A stretch of 64,000 nt of DNA from Dendrocalamus latiflorus (taxonomy: Eukaryota; Streptophyta; Magnoliopsida; Poales; Poaceae): NCBI GenBank assembly GCA_017311315.1, contig CM029664.1:45104510-45168509 (forward strand). Direction: 5' to 3'. The stretch's first letter is position 1, and every line of letters starts with the position of its first letter. Both the position numbers and the translations under genes were made by a program. Under the pieces are notes generated by a model. The model worked only from the letters and a program-made list of their open reading frames with translations, did no database searches and was not told the DNA's origin. Shown piece after piece: positions 9,290 through 20,700 of this stretch.

Positions 9290-11160
9290 GTTTAGCAAGA
9301 AAAAGTCAACATGGCTGAGGAGCAAGAAAGCACACCCCCGCGCCCCCTCTAGTCCTCCTCCCGAGCAGGACGATGCTTACATCAATCCTTGTCAACTCTC
9401 CCTGGGCATGGGATACTACAGCATATATGACCGTCACATGGATAGTATGAAAGGCTATGAGAACGCCGTCTTCGATAACTTCTCACCCCCATTGTCACAC
9501 AGCAGGATCGGAGGATCATCATCAACCCTACTATCCATCGACAGAAGGGTGGAGTGTTGGAAGCATATGGCCAGGAAAATCGACATTGTAAATGGCCAAA
9601 GATAGGTAACTACAGTTTGTAATTATTGCAAAACTGAATTGACTGTAGGTTCGAGTGGAGGGACGGGGCATCTGAATCGACACTACAAAGTGTGCTTGCA
9701 AAAGTTAGGATGAACCCAAGAAGGAAGTGTCCAGACGCAGCTGAACTTTTCCGCTCATGACACTGTAAGTACGTGGATGTACAACCCCTAAGTAGCCCAC
9801 AATGAAGTTGTGTGATTTATATTTTTAGAAGAACTACCTATTATGATGAGCGAGAGCCATAATTTTTAAAGAATGATCCAATGTGGTTTCTGCCCACAGT
9901 ACCAACATGTGAGTAAAAGAATCACCAAATCTTATATTATAGTGATCTACAATAGAGAGCTAGCTGCATTGAAAGAAAATTCCTAAAAGTTACTTTTTCT
10001 TTTGCTTTAACTTTTGATATTTGGACTTCTTCTCACCAAAGAACTTACTACTTTAGTGTTATTGCCATTACTTAGATGAACAGTACAACCTAAACAAGAG
10101 TCATAAGGTTTAAGTTAATGGATTACACACACATCGGGAAGGCCATTGCCGAGCACATACTTGAGGTAATTCACAATTTTAAGATAGATAATAAGATTAT
10201 TTCTATCACTCTTGATAATGCTTTGGTGAATATGACGGTCATGCAGTTCCTCACCCTCCAACTACAGTTGTATATAGGTGGATATGTTCTCCACTAGAGG
10301 TACGTATGTCACATTATCAACCTCGTTGTGCAAGATGGTATGGATGTAATTGGTGGATATTTAAACAATATCTGCAATGCTATTTGTTTCATCTCAAGTA
10401 ACCCTCAAGTGGCTGCTAGGTTCACAGAGTATTGCAAGGGCAACGATATTGCGCCAAAAAAATTTGGTCTTAACATGAAGGTATGGTGGAACTCAACATA
10501 CATCATGCTAAAAAAGTCAGAAGGGTATGAAAATACTATAACTATTTTTGTCAATGCTAATGCTTAAGAGAATGATTTCATACTTACTGATTTGGATCGA
10601 ATGATTTCATACTTAATGATTTAGAATGGACCATTGTTAATCGTTTTCGAGATATTTTTATACTCTTTCTACGAAGCAACTAATGAGTTATCCGGTGTTT
10701 ATTATCCTACCTCATGCTTAGTGATCGATTATATTTGGCTAATTGTGTAGTCATTTGTTAGATATAGACATGATGCACTTTTAGGCCCTATTGTTACGCC
10801 GATGGAGATAAAATTTCTCAAATATTTTGGTTCTATATGGCATCTCTGTTGTTTTGCTACTATTTTTTATCCACACAAGAAGTTGGATGGATTGAAAATA
10901 TTATGGAGGGAATAGGCGAGGCACTCAATATGAATTTCTCTGCCACTTTCAACCATGTGAAAGACAAGCTCTTTTGAGTATTCAACTTGTACTAAAAAAA
11001 GTATGGCACCAGCTAGATAGAATCATATGCTTCAGTGCAAGTGAAGCGACCATCCAAGGGAAACATGATGCCCACTTGTGGAAGAAGATGAAGGGCAAGG
11101 AATCTAGTTCTTCATCATCTCAGTAGTTCAAATATTTACGTGTCCACGATTTTACATAAT
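9290..11160 (+). pseudogene. hAT transposase pseudogene (BED finger, catalytic-domain and C-terminal fragments)
   Basis: The first open part starts at the ATG at 9290 (MFSKKKSTWLRSKKAHPRAP). A stop at about 9603 falls just before a BED-type finger, CNYCKTELTVG...HLNRHYKVC (near 9620-9705). After degenerate sequence, 10180-10566 encodes recognisable Ac-like transposase: ISITLDNALVNMTVMQFL, YVCHIINLVVQDGMDVIGGY, and PKKFGLNMKVWWNSTYIMLK. Near 10920-11120 are traces of the C-terminal half (TFNHVKDKLF and a Ser-rich stretch). Numerous stops and frame changes separate the parts. The cysteine and histidine ligands of the finger are still visible. Confidence 0.75.
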
Positions 11161-11513
11161 TACTTAAATTTCTACATTCCCCTTTTCCCTCTTTCCCTCC
11201 TTTTTCCCCTTCTTTCTTTTCCCGCTTCTCTCTCTTGCTTTTTCCCCCAATTACCCATTTGTAGGAGGCCTCCCCTACTCCTCCCTCTCCTCCTCCTTGT
11301 CCTAGCGCACTAGTAGCTGCATCAGGCGAGGTATGTTGGGCTACATTGAGCTTTTCAGGTTGTGACTCCCTGAGCATGACCCATTGGAGCATGTCGTGAT
11401 GTGCTACCTGATGTGCCCAATTCTTAAGCCCAGCCTGGCCCAGTACTTCGTGTGTGTCGTGCTTAGGCAGTGCTATGATGGTTGAGCCTCGGGCCAGCCC
11501 GAAAAAGCACCAG

Positions 11514-13002
11514 GACTACATATGCCTGTCTCCAAAGGCATAGGCATTCCTCATTGAGCTTTCATGATATCTTTACTACTTAAAAGAAGAAGTTGGTGAG
11601 TGTTGAGTGATACGTTCTCCACCTCCCTACTCTCCTCTCATATCCCTCTTCCACCCTAAATAATTTCTAACAAAAAATCACCCCATAACAAACAAATTAA
11701 CTACTAAATTTTTTTGCCTCCCACAAATTCCTCTTATATGAGTCTCTTTCATCACATTATATCTCTTTACTTTTCAATCTCCACCAACAAATAAGGTTGC
11801 AACAGATGTTGATGTCGCTAGGTCATCTTGTTCATCACTGTCGAGTGAGACCACCTCTACTGGTCCCAATATAGTCTAATTTGGCTATAGGTGACACAAC
11901 AATGCTGATGCCTGGCTGAGGACGTGGTGTATGTCAAGCTTAGCAGCGGAGCCTGGGGTGGAGCTTGACAAGGAGCTGCAGCGAAGCCGAGAGTAGCATA
12001 AGCCAGATCTATCAACTTCAACTTGATGTGTTAGCTCATATGATTTTTTTCCATAGCAACACAAACATTAAACTAGTTCATATAGAGGTTGTATTGTTTT
12101 ATTTTGCAAAAATACCTCTATGTATCAAATAGATCCTAAGAATTTGAAATCGCACTTTACCATTCGAAAAGCGGGAACTTTTTCTTATTCATGTGAAAAC
12201 TAAATTATATAGTGTGAATTTCCTATGAAAATTTTACGAATCTAAGTATATGCTAAACTAACGGGGTTTTTGTCCATCACTTTTAGCTAAATAATCTGGG
12301 TATACACCATGTCTGCTTTCTTTTGTTTATGGATTTTAGTTTATCTATAATAACTAGTTTTCAAATAAAGTATCTTTTTAAGACGTGATCTATAAGTCGA
12401 TTATTTTTATCTATATAGATCAAAATTATACGTAAATATCTCTTTTATATTATATCTTATAAATAAACATAATTTAAAAATGTCAACCACACCAAAAAGA
12501 ATCTATCCACGAAGGCATCAACCGTGTGAGACGGCAGCCTCACTCGCGTCTAGTGAAAATATAAGAAAAAAGATAAAAGATAAAAAAGATAAAAATAAAA
12601 AAACTAAAAACTAGAAGTAAAAAAATCAGAAAAAGTTAGATTAATCTGAGCCCTTTATCACCAGATGGATGGATGTTACGAAGCAAAGTCACGCTTCGTA
12701 ACGTCAGAGAATCCGCGCTGGTCGCCCATGTCCTTCTCCCCAGCAGCTACCGTACATGTTGGTTTTCAATTTTAACTAGTGCTCCGTAGTCCGTAGCTAG
12801 TTGAGCAGCACAACTAGCTCACGCTGATTAGCCATTAGTACTAGTATTAATGGACTTGTAGTCTTGTAGTACACTTACTAGTATTAATGGACTTGTAGTT
12901 TTGTAGTACACTGTACGCTTAAGAAAGCATGGTAAGTTGTGCTGTCCTGTGAGAAGTTAACCTAACATGCATGGGTCAGAGTTAAGTTAGTACACTACGG
13001 AT
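11514..13002. other. AT-rich intergenic sequence, no gene seen
   Basis: No coding frame or transposon end could be supported. The 12320-12640 part is strongly AT-rich and may be an unrecognised MITE relic. Confidence 0.5.
12839..12912. repeat. Two-copy 37-bp tandem repeat
   Basis: Copies at 12839-12875 and 12876-12912 begin TACTAGTATTAATGGACTTG and differ at one base (gtCttg versus gtTttg). This is a recent local duplication. Confidence 0.9.
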
Positions 13003-13831
13003 GTGCTTGGTTTGGGGACTTGGTGGGATAGGATAGCTCCATCCTAGGTATGTGGGATGGGATAATCCCACTTTTTATTTGGTTGCAATGATGGGTTAGT
13101 CCCTATTTTTTGTTTGGATGAGGGATAAAATGGGATCTAGTGATCTCACCTCTTGTTTGGATGGAGGAATGGAGTGGGATAGTTGCGGGGAGGATGCGCC
13201 GGCGCTAGAGCACTCAGCGGACGTGGGGCGGAGAGGAGGCCAGCAGTGGAGAGGAGGCCGACAGCAGCGGAGAGGAGGACGCGCTGGAGCACTCGGCAGA
13301 CGTGGGGCGGAGATCCGGCCGGTAGTGGAGAGGACGGCGGGGAGGACGCGCCGGGGCGGAGAGGAGGCCGGAGAGGACGACCCGAGCACGGCGACGAGGA
13401 CGGCGACAAGGACGACCGGAGCACGGCGACGAGGACGACTGGAGCACCGACGGCGTGAGGAGCGGCAGGGAGGCGCGCACACACCCGGCCGGGGCGGCGC
13501 CCGCGCGTGGAGGGAGAAGGGCAGAGCGGCGCGGGAAGATGGGGGGAAGGGCAGGGCAGCGCGGGCGGCGGGGGGAGATGGGGGAAGGGCAGAGCGGCGT
13601 GGGCGGTGGGGGAAGGGAAAAACTGCGCGGGGAGAGGGATTAGGGCGTATGCGCGCGCGAAGGAAAAGTGGGTTGGCGCGGTTCACTCGATTTCAGCGGA
13701 TCGTCTCAACCCACTTTTCAGGAGAATATTCTCTTTTGGGTCCAACCCACCCCACCAAATCCTACAATCAAACACTACAAAAAAAGGGTTGGCCCCCTCC
13801 CATCCCAGGATATCCCCTAAACCAAACACTA
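13003..13831. mobile_element. Fold-back or MITE-like element with GC-rich core
   Basis: The left end (tgtgcttggtttgggga, 13003-13019) is matched by the reverse complement of the right end (agtgtttggtttagggga, 13813-13830). Imperfect ggtggGATAGG / CCTGGGATGGGA-type blocks continue inwards. The core (about 13190-13650) is a GC-rich array of 'ggagaggaggcc', 'gaggacgac' and 'gggaagggcag' variants. Long open frames on both strands here are by-products of composition. The duplicated flank is not clear, so the superfamily is left open; PIF/Harbinger is possible. Confidence 0.55.
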
Positions 13832-13871
13832 CATACAGCAGCAGTTTCACATGGAACTTGATGTATTACAC

Positions 13872-14124
13872 TACAGCCCTGTTTGGGGAGTTTTATTTTT
13901 TTACTTTTTTTTTAACCATAAGCTGCATTTTGTTTTTTATAAATGAAATGCGGCTGTAGCTGATGGCCGGAGTTTTTCCTAGAAGATTGTTTGATAATCT
14001 GAATTTTGTTGGACTGGCTGGTTGTTTTGTCTACGAATGAATGATGGAATATTTTAAGTACCCTTGATGACGAACCGAACGAGGGGCTTCTTTTATATGA
14101 TGGTATTTGATGTATAGTTTTCAC
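13872..14124. other. Possible MITE relic
   Basis: A 'ccctgtttggggag' start at 13877 resembles one end of a MITE; its partner could be the 'cccctcaaacagg' block near 15600. The evidence is weak. The sequence is T-rich and non-coding. Confidence 0.25.
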
Positions 14125-14375
14125 CGGTGGTGGATTTAGGATCAAAATTTAGGAGGAGCTAATAGGACTTGCTCACTGGTTTACTGAATGCCGAGTTACC
14201 AGACTGCGGTAACTTGCCACATTACATCTAGGCAAACATTGCTTACAAGCTGAGAATTTACCTGAAAAGAAATTTTCATACAAAATAACAGAACTGACAA
14301 ACTGATAGTGGTACACTGTATTTTAAGGCTTTCAAAGTGTTTTCAGGGTTTGTTTATTCTGCGACAATTCTAGTG

Positions 14376-14546
14376 TCATATGATGTTTAACTTGCAAACT
14401 GTATCAAATCCAACCATTGTCTCAACAAACTGGTTCTTGAGATCACCATTTAATGAAACAGGCGCACCCACAACCTGGTAGCGAGGTATGTGCCACACGT
14501 CACCCTCGGGTCTTTCTGTGCTCGCCAATGGGGCTATATTTAAAAT
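14376..14546 (-). pseudogene. Possible C-terminal exon of an unrecognised protein
   Basis: The minus strand encodes about 55 residues of non-repetitive, well-balanced sequence ending at a TGA: it includes ERPEGDVWHIPRYQVVGAPV and FVETMVGFDTVCKLNII. The composition differs from the surrounding low-complexity DNA and looks like real protein. Upstream the frame runs into unrelated sequence (14560-14950) with repeated 'acgtaattt' motifs. I do not recognise the family. It lies within the candidate hAT element, so it may be captured or may be host sequence. Confidence 0.35.
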
Positions 14547-14969
14547 TCTATGGTGTATAGGGCCAACTAGCTGCATAAGCGCGGCGCACGCCGCGCTAAC
14601 TACCGTGCGGACCAAAATAAAAGAGACGAAAATTCGCGAGGAGTTTCCGGAAAACAATCGAGGACATATGCGTAATTTCGGAAAAATCAAAGGTCTTTTT
14701 CGTAAAAAACCGAGGACTTGTAAGGACTTGTACGTAATTAAATAAGGACCTATACGTAATTTTGGAAACCCGCGGGGCGCTGTCCAACAAATTTTTTTAT
14801 AAAAAAAACTTTCAGGGACCTTTTCGCGAGAAAAAAGGACCTTTACGTAATTTTCGAAAAACAGGAGGAAATTGCCTCTCCCGGCCGTACGCGAAACCGC
14901 CCGCCACGCGCCGGCCAACAATGCTGGGGAGTATTTTCAAAGTACCGTGACACAACGATGCCAAATAAA

Positions 14970-15210
14970 TAAAAAATTCCCATCCTGGCTCTCTCTCTTC
15001 TCTCTTCTTTTACTACTATCACTTCTCTCTCTCTTCTTTTTTCTTCTGTTCATCCTGTCTCTTTTTTTCTTCACTTCTTCCACTGACTGCCTCTCTCCAT
15101 TTCTTTCTTCACCGATAACTCCCTCCAGCTCTCCTCTCTTCCTCCCATTCTCCATTTCTTTCCATCGTATGGCTCTACTCTTCTCTCTGGCTTCTTCCTC
15201 CATTTCTTCT
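14970..15210. repeat. CT-rich low-complexity tract
   Basis: About 240 bp is composed mainly of ctctctt, ttcttc and tcctcc runs. Open frames across it are compositional only. Confidence 0.8.
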
Positions 15211-15407
15211 CTTCTTATCCTCTCTCTCCACTGGCGCCTCCTCCTGCTGCCTTTCTTTCTGGCCAGATGTGCCAGTCCCAGCCATCGCCTGCGCCCTCAC
15301 TGGCCTCGGCTGGCCCCGACGCCTCCTCTGCATGGCTCGCTCCCGGCTCGCCCTTGCGGCGGTATGGGGTGCTAGCCCCACCTGACCCCCCGGTGGGTCC
15401 GCCCCTG

Positions 15408-16403
15408 ATTTCCACCAACTTTCAGTGGCAATGTCCCAACTTTAATCCACTAAAAACTAGAAAATCACCTCTCCCTTAGCTTTTCAGCTTTTAGTTAATT
15501 CTCTCACAAGTTAGCTTTTAGCTTCTCCCTAAAGCCAATTTAAGGCTAGCCTGTTTGGAAGGGCTTTCGACTTTTTGAAAGCAAAAGATAGCTGTAAACC
15601 CCTCAAACAGGAGAACATATCTGGTGTACAAGGGAAAATTCATGGACATATGCACGAATCCACTCCATGCCGTCAGATCTGAGATGGGCACCCGAGATGG
15701 AGGCGGGTGGCTCCCCCTTCCCACTTTGCTCTTGTGCGCCCCCCACGACTGCACTGAGCAGATTGCAAAAACCCCTTGGTTGTCTTCTCCTAGCACGCCC
15801 TCTTCTGCCCCTTCCCACCGAGGTAGGGTTAGTGCCCAATCTACCATGCCGCTGTCCTCCATCAGCACCTCCCCTTCCCGTCCGACGACTCTCCTCTCCC
15901 ATCGGTGCCGCAACCCCCCATCCTCCCACGCCGCTGCACACGCTGGTTTCCCAAATCAAACGCACACACGCACCACTTCCTCCCATCGATCCCCTTCTCG
16001 TAGCCACCCCTATCTGCCTTATCTCCACCATCGCACCGTCGCCCAGCCCAGCTCCGATCTAGCTCCCCTGTTCGGCCCGTCGCCGCTGGCCCACTGTATC
16101 TCTACTGCCTCCTTCTCCGAACATGAGGTATGTGTGATTCATGTTTACATTCTATTTGGTTTTGAAGGAGGTGCGTTGATTGATCTTTGAAGGGCATTGT
16201 AGCCAAATGGATTGAATGAAGATGTGAGCACTATGCGGCCACTAACCTTGCCAATTGATGATCCGCAGTCACTCATCATGAGCAATAGCTATAGAACTCC
16301 CCAAAAGGCTTTGAATATCCCGTTCTATGTGAGTTGCACATACTAATCAAATTTTCTTAATTTCAGTGATTTATATTGTTGTTAGCCTAAACCATCTTTA
16401 TCG
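15408..16403. other. C-rich sequence upstream of FAR1-like fragment
   Basis: This holds a short hairpin (cctgtttggaaggg near 15551 against cccctcaaacagg near 15600) and a Pro/Ser-rich open frame at 15624-16190 that lacks recognisable motifs. It could contain the leader or promoter of the gene fragment at 16404, but nothing proves it. Confidence 0.35.
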
Positions 16404-16577
16404 ATGGAAGGTTCATCCGCCACACCGGTAGTGAATGATGAGTTGAAGCCTACTGTGGGGATGATTTTTGAAGATGAGGACATAGCTCTCGAGTTTTAAG
16501 AAAACATATGCCCATGTTGCCAGGTTTTCTTTTTGTATTGGATAGTGGACTAATTGCATTGGTGTTTTGGTATGTAG
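16404..16577 (+). pseudogene. FAR1/FHY3-like N-terminal fragment, interrupted by copia insertion
   Basis: From the ATG at 16404 the frame reads MEGSSATPVVNDELKPTVGM then IFEDEDIALEF, which matches the start of the FAR1 DNA-binding domain (P.VGM.F.....A..FY..YA). A stop follows and the next conserved motif, YAHVA.FSFCIG, is in another frame, so the fragment is broken. FAR1/FHY3-related proteins are plant transcription factors derived from Mutator-like transposases. The fragment stops at the copia LTR (16578). Sequence resuming at 23261 encodes the far C-terminal part of the same family. The middle (MULE transposase domain) was therefore missing before the insertion. Confidence 0.65.
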
Positions 16578-17101
16578 TGTTAGTGATGTGCCCAAGAGGC
16601 AATCATAAACATTTCAGTTTTATAGGCCAAAAGGGATATTGATCCATATGGGATTAGGGTTTTCTAATGGGCCTACAACGTGGAATCCCATTAGCATGCT
16701 CTATAAATATTTGGAGGCGGGGCTGCAGGTGAAATAGACTAATGTGCTAAAAACCCTGGCCGCCACCTCCCCTCGGCCGTATCCCGAAATCCTAGCCGAG
16801 CGCGCGGTGCTAGCACACCGACGCACGGTGCTCCATCCCTGGACGTGTGGACTTCGGTAGAGGCGCTGCTGTGACTACGGCGCTAAGCGGGACGATCACG
16901 AGGAGAAGACGGTTGGACGGAGAACGTTCGACTACTACTGCTGCATCGACGCGCGCTTCGTTGAATCGGCTGCATCAACGATACTTCAGCTGCACTACGC
17001 GTCTAGTGGTAACGATTTATAATCTCTTACTTGCATGGCTTCCTGGTTTACGCGGTAGAAAATTTTATTCTGCGCTAGTGTAGCGTACGCGTGATCCTAC
17101 A
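16578..17101 (+). repeat. 5' LTR of copia element
   Basis: 524 bp, TG...CA ends. CTATAAATA near 16701 is the probable TATA box. Its partner is 22737-23260. Confidence 0.96.
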
Positions 17102-17102
17102 G

Positions 17103-17114
17103 TGGTATCAGAGC
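17103..17114 (+). promoter_or_regulatory. Primer-binding site (tRNA-iMet type)
   Basis: TGGTATCAGAGC lies one base after the 5' LTR. This is the standard complement of the 3' end of initiator methionine tRNA used by many plant copia elements. Confidence 0.95.
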
Positions 17115-17344
17115 CATCCTGTGTAGTTTTTGATCTGGATTGGTCGCATATGGTTGATTTGTTGGTTGTAGTAGATGCGATCTATTACTGTTCTTATGCT
17201 AGGTTCATGTGATGGATCTTTCGGTGCACGGGTTGATTAGATTAATAGGTCATAAGGGGTTGAAATAGGTATGAGTTGATAGCATCATGTGGCCAAAAAG
17301 ATTAGTTTGTGCTCCTTCTTTGATGTACGCGCGAATTGTTCCTA

Positions 17345-17582
17345 CCGGCTGGAATCACCATCGGGGCTAATTGCGCGCACAGTCAAAAGATTAGTTTGTG
17401 ACTCTTGTTTGTTGAGTGGCATCCAATGCCCCGGCTCCCAACACCATGCCTCAAGGCCCAAATCCAATTTGATAGCCTTGTCAAGTAAATCAACACTATG
17501 CATGTGGATGTCCGACATCCACCCTATTAGATCAAGATAGTTGACTGTGCGCGCAATTAGCCCCGATGGTGATTCCAGCCGG
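17345..17582. repeat. Perfect 42-bp inverted repeat in copia leader
   Basis: CCGGCTGGAATCACCATCGG starts the left arm (17345-17386). The exact reverse complement ends the right arm (17541-17582), with 154 bp between. The block aaaagattagtttgtg also occurs twice (near 17299 and 17384). The arms lie between PBS and gag, so the genomic RNA would carry a strong hairpin. It may be a small fold-back insertion into the leader. Confidence 0.93.
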
Positions 17583-17799
17583 GGCATTAGCAAGCGTTGC
17601 TTACCTACGTCACTAGGTTTCTAGCGGTGATGCCAAAGCTCACTAGGGCTTAGTGAAATATGGATCTTGACTCACTATATGTTATTAGAGGGTATTTGAT
17701 TTTAAACATATAGTGGAAGTATCTTTTGTTAAATTGTTTAATGGAAGTATTCACATAAACATAGCGCTGAATTTTCGCATATATTTTATGTTGTAGACA

Positions 17800-20700
17800 A
17801 TGCCGCCATCTACTTCCTCCACACCCAGTTTTAACCTGCGATCTATTTTTGAGAAAGAAAAATTAAATGGAACAAACTTCATTGATTGGTATCGCAACTT
17901 GAGAATCGTTCTCAAGCAAGAAAAGAAGGAATATGTTCTAGAGGGTCCATATCCAGATGAACCAGCTGAAGATGCTACTCGTGCTCAAAAGAATGAGTAT
18001 GACAAACATTGTAATGACTCGCTGAATGTTAGCTGTCTCATGCTTGCCACCATGACCTCTGAGCTTCAGAAGCAATATGAGAACACGGATGCCTACAATA
18101 TGATTGTGGGTCTTAAAGGCATGTTTGAGAACCAGGCAAGGGCTGAAAGATACAACACTTCTAAGTCATTGTTTGCGTGCAAGTTAGCTGAAGGAAATCC
18201 GGTCAGCCCTCATGTGATCAATATGATTGGTTACATTGAGAGTTTGGAAAAACTTGGTTTTCCCCTTAGCCAAGAGTTGGCTACTGATGTGATTCTCCAG
18301 TCGCTCCCTCCGAGCTTTGAGCCAGTCAGTTTGAATTTTCATATGAATGGCATGGAGAAGTCAATGATCGAGTTGCATGGGATGCTTAAGTCAACAGAGG
18401 AGAGCATTAAGAAAAGCTCTAATCATGTGATGATGGTTCAGAAGACTACCAAATTCAAAAAGAAGAATAATAAGGCTTTGAGCAAAGGAAAGGGCACGAG
18501 TAAAACTCGAGATGAGATCTCGAGTGTCAAATCTAAGCTTCAAAAGCTCAAGATTGGTGCTGCACCTGAAACCATTTGCTATCATTGCCAAGGGACTAGA
18601 CATTGGAAAAAAAACTGCAAGAAGTACTTGGCAGAACTGGAAAAAAAGAAAGGAAGTAAGACTTCTACTTCAGGTATAAATGTTATAGAAATAAATCTTG
18701 CTATGCCTCATGTTAGTTCTTGGGTATTTGATACCGGATCGGTTGCTCATATTTGCAATTCGATGCAGGGGCTGACAAGGAGTAAGAGTTTGGCAAGAGG
18801 CGAGGTCGATCTTCGCGTTGGCAATGGAGCAAGAGTTGCTGCGTTAGCTATCGGCACTTTACCATTATCTTTACCCTCAGGATTAGTTTTGAAATTAAAT
18901 AATTGTTATTATGTTCCTGCCTTAAGCAAAAACATTATTTCTGCTTCATGTTTGGGAGCAGAAGGTTATGAGTTCAGAATAAACAACAATTGTTGTTCAA
19001 TTTATTTGAATGATATGCTTTATGGTCTTGCTCCATTGATAAATGGATTATATGTTTTAAATCTTGAGGATGTGCCTATCTATAACATTAATGCTAAGAG
19101 GCTTCGGCCTAATGATTTGAATCCCACTTATATCTGGCATTGTCGTTTGGGTCACATAAATGATAAGCACATGATGAAGCTCCATAAAGATGGCCTTCTA
19201 AACTCATTTGATTTTGAATCATTTGAAGCATGCGAGTCTTGTTTACTTGGCAAAATGACTAAGACACCTTTCACTGGTGTAGGTGAGAGGGCAAATGACT
19301 TGTTGGCCTTAGTACATTTAGATGTATGTGGACCAATGGGTTCAACTGCCAGAGGTGGTTTTCAGTATTTCATAACCTTTACCGATGACTTTAGTAGATA
19401 TGGATACATCTACCTAATGAGGCATAAGTCTGAATCATTTGAAAAGTTCAAGGAATTTCAGAATGAGGTACAAAATCAATTTGGCAAGACAATTAAAACC
19501 TTGCGATCAGATCGTGGAGGTGAATATTTGAGCCATGAGTTTGGTGATCATCTGAAGCAATGCAGAATTGTTCCACATCTGACTCCGCCAGGAACACCTC
19601 AATGGAATGGGGGTGTCTGAACGACGGAATCGGACCTTGTTAGACATGGTTCGGTCGATGATGAGTCAATCTGATCTGCCATTGTCTTTTTGGGGGTATG
19701 CTCTAGAAACAGCTGCGTTCACATTAAATAGGGTCCCATCAAAAGCTGTGGAGAAGACACCATATGAGATATGGACTGGGAAGCGTCCCGGGTTGTCTTT
19801 TCTCAAAATATGGGGATGTGAAGCATATGTAAAACGTTTGACGTCTGACAAGCTCACACCTAAATCTGATAAATACTTCTTCGTGGGGTATCCTAAGGAA
19901 ACTAAAGGATATTATTTTTATAAAAGGGATGAAAACAAAGTGTTTGTTGCCCGAAATGGTGTCTTTTTGGAGAAAGAGTTTCTCTCAAAAGGAGTTAGTG
20001 GGAGCCCGGTGAGTCTTAAAGAAATTTAAGAGACATCAGAAAATGTTTCAGCTCCTACTGAAGCTCTACAGAGTGTACAAGATGTTGTACAACCTGTGGA
20101 AGAGGCACCAGCCCCACGTAGGTCTACAAGGGCACGTCGCGCAACTGAAAAGTTCACGCTCCTAACCACGGGACATCGCGACATATTGTTGTTGGACAAT
20201 GATGAGCCCAAGAGCTACACGGAAGCAATGATGGGACCAGACTATGAAAAATGGCTTGGAGCCATGAGGTCCGAAATAGAATCCATGCATGATAATCAAG
20301 TTTGGAACTTGGTGGATCCGCCTGATGGTGTAAAAACTATTGAGTGTAAATGAGTTTTTAAGAAAAAGATAGACATGGATGGAAATATTCACATCTATAA
20401 GGCACGATTGGTGGCGAAAGGTTTCAAGCAAATTCAAGGTGTTGATTATGATGAAACGTTTTCGCCCGTCGCTATGCTAAAGTCTATTCGGATCCTCCTA
20501 GCGATTGCTGCCTATTTCGACTACGAGATTTGGCAGATGGATGTCAAAACGGCTTTCCTAAATGGAAACCTAAGCGAGGATGTGTACATGAGACAGCCTG
20601 AGGGTTTTGTTGATCCGAAAAATGCTGAGAGAATATGCAAGCTTCAGAAGTCCATTTATGGATTGAAGCAAGCATCTCAGAGTTGGAATCTTCGTTTTGA

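Larger units (their letters stand above)
7527..11513 (+). mobile_element. Decayed hAT (Ac-like) transposon
   Basis: The ends form an imperfect terminal inverted repeat. The left end reads gtgcctttttaggccggccc (near 7533-7552) and the right end, reverse-complemented, reads gtgctttttcgggctggccc (near 11492-11511). Both subterminal regions are rich in GGCCC, GCACGG and GGCCAG motifs, as in many plant hAT elements. A broken hAT transposase on the plus strand lies between them. Exact termini and an 8-bp TSD could not be fixed by eye. Confidence 0.65.
14125..15407. mobile_element. Candidate TTF-type hAT element with degraded ends
   Basis: The left end cggtggtggatttagga (14125) and the reverse complement of the right end, caggggcggacccaccg (ending at 15407), are both decayed versions of the CAGTGGCGGATCCAGGA terminus of TTF-type hAT elements; compare the element at 36427. 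Flanks gttttcac (14117-14124) and atttccac (15408-15415) agree at 6 of 8 bases, the differences being transitions, as expected of an old 8-bp TSD. The interior has no transposase. It holds a possible host exon fragment and a CT-rich stretch. Confidence 0.5.

Noticed and set aside
13096..13861. Long open frames on both strands
   Set aside because: They coincide with a GC-rich repeat core of a fold-back element. Composition explains them.
15624..16190. 188-codon plus-strand frame
   Set aside because: Ser/Pro/His-rich, with no recognisable motif or splice context. Not supported as a gene.
17103..17114. tRNA-like sequence
   Set aside because: Only a 12-base primer-binding site complementary to tRNA-iMet; no tRNA gene or cloverleaf. 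The same holds for 32619, 44175 and 54751.
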